Origin: Tannerella sp.
Lineage (GTDB): Bacteria > Bacteroidota > Bacteroidia > Bacteroidales > Tannerellaceae
NCBI GenBank assembly: GCA_031290635.1
Contig: JAITNE010000216.1
Span: forward strand, 1-5,702
Direction: 5' to 3'
DNA length: 5,702 nucleotides
The notes below the pieces were generated by a model. That model searched no databases. It worked only from the letters and a program-made list of their open reading frames with translations, and had not been told where the DNA came from. Position numbers and translations under genes: made by a program. This document shows, piece by piece, positions 5,329 to 5,702 of this stretch. Every line of letters starts with the position of its first letter. The stretch's first letter is position 1.

Positions 5329-5702
5329 ATGCTACTTTCAACCGCTTATCTTGCACCGATTCAGTATTATACCAAGCTTGCAGCTTGCGACCTCGTCAGC
5401 ATTGAGATATATGAAAACTATCCCAAGCAGACCTACCGCAACCGTTGTCATATTGCCGGAGCTAACGGGCTGCAAGCCTTAACCGTGCCTGTAGAGAAGC
5501 CTGCGTCGCCCAAATGCCTGACCCGCGACATACGCATCTCCGAGCATGGCAATTGGCGGCATCTACATTGGAATGCGCTTGTTTCGGCCTATAACCTTAG
5601 CCCATTCTTCGAGTACTATGCCGACGACTTCCGACCGTTCTACGAGCACAAGTATATCTACCTTATTGATTTCAACCACGAACTGCAATCCTTGATATGC
5701 AA
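5329..5702 (+). CDS. WbqC-family protein, N-terminal part (cut by window end)
   Basis: An open frame of 124 codons runs off the right edge. The translation begins MLLSTAYLAPIQYYTKLAAC, with YENYPKQTYRNRCHIAG at 28-44, LTVPVE at 51-56 and HGNWRHLHWNALVSAYN at 73-89. It continues with PFFEYYADDFRPFYE (92-106). This pattern (a Y-x-P-x-x-YY start, the 'K-x-T-Y-R-N-R' segment, then W-R-x-x-H followed by SAY and FFEYY) matches the WbqC-like family (PF08889). The family was named from an O-antigen locus; its biochemical role is not established. The ATG at 5329 is the first possible start, because an in-frame TAA lies at 5323-5325. In Bacteroidales a WbqC gene commonly follows the signal peptidase pair, so its position here, beyond two DNA-repair-type genes, suggests an insertion. 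The C-terminal half is not in the window. Confidence 0.9.
   Translation, partial: MLLSTAYLAPIQYYTKLAACDLVSIEIYENYPKQTYRNRCHIAGANGLQALTVPVEKPASPKCLTRDIRISEHGNWRHLHWNALVSAYNLSPFFEYYADDFRPFYEHKYIYLIDFNHELQSLIC

Noticed and set aside
5276..5482. Open frame of 68 codons on the + strand starting at ATG 5276.
   Set aside because: It overlaps the WbqC-family gene in another frame and begins inside the repeat-containing gap; its product resembles nothing known.
1..5702. CRISPR array, tRNA, rRNA, insertion sequence or riboswitch.
   Set aside because: No spaced direct repeats of CRISPR type, no cloverleaf or rRNA core segments, no transposase, and the gaps are too short for a recognisable riboswitch.

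Overview
The window looks like a piece of a Bacteroidales (Bacteroidota) chromosome. The evidence is a gene order of dapB, a long lepB, a second S26-like paralog and a WbqC-family gene. This order is familiar to me from Bacteroides and relatives (recalled, not searched). In support, a perfect TAnnTTTG -7 promoter element lies upstream of dapB, and start codons mostly lack a Shine-Dalgarno sequence. All six genes are on the + strand.

Layout: 1-127 is non-coding, with a possible weak terminator hairpin and the dapB promoter. 128-862 is dapB (lysine/diaminopimelate synthesis). 863-937 is a repeat-rich gap: a C-rich/G-rich hairpin repeat that also supplies the last codons and stop of dapB, then six tandem AATTTCT-like heptamers. 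938-2344 is an intact, membrane-anchored signal peptidase I with the Ser/Lys dyad. 2360-3202 is a second S26-type protein whose serine, lysine and GDNR motif are all replaced, so it is probably a pseudopeptidase. 3212-4474 is a radical SAM protein of the 'putative DNA modification/repair' type, with a helix-hairpin-helix and a C-terminal motif resembling a beta-clamp-binding peptide. 4471-5241 is its usual partner, a TIGR03915/DUF4130 protein, overlapping by ATGA. 5242-5328 is a short gap with three TTCGTG repeats. 5329-5702 is the 5' part of a WbqC-family gene cut by the window end.

Gaps of 75, 15, 9, -4 and 87 bases suggest that at least the second S26 protein, the radical SAM protein and the DUF4130 protein are co-transcribed, possibly with everything from dapB onward. 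The radical SAM/DUF4130 pair is a functional unit of unknown chemistry that appears to sit as a cassette between the S26 paralog and the WbqC gene. This pair and the catalytically dead peptidase paralog are the most interesting parts of the window.
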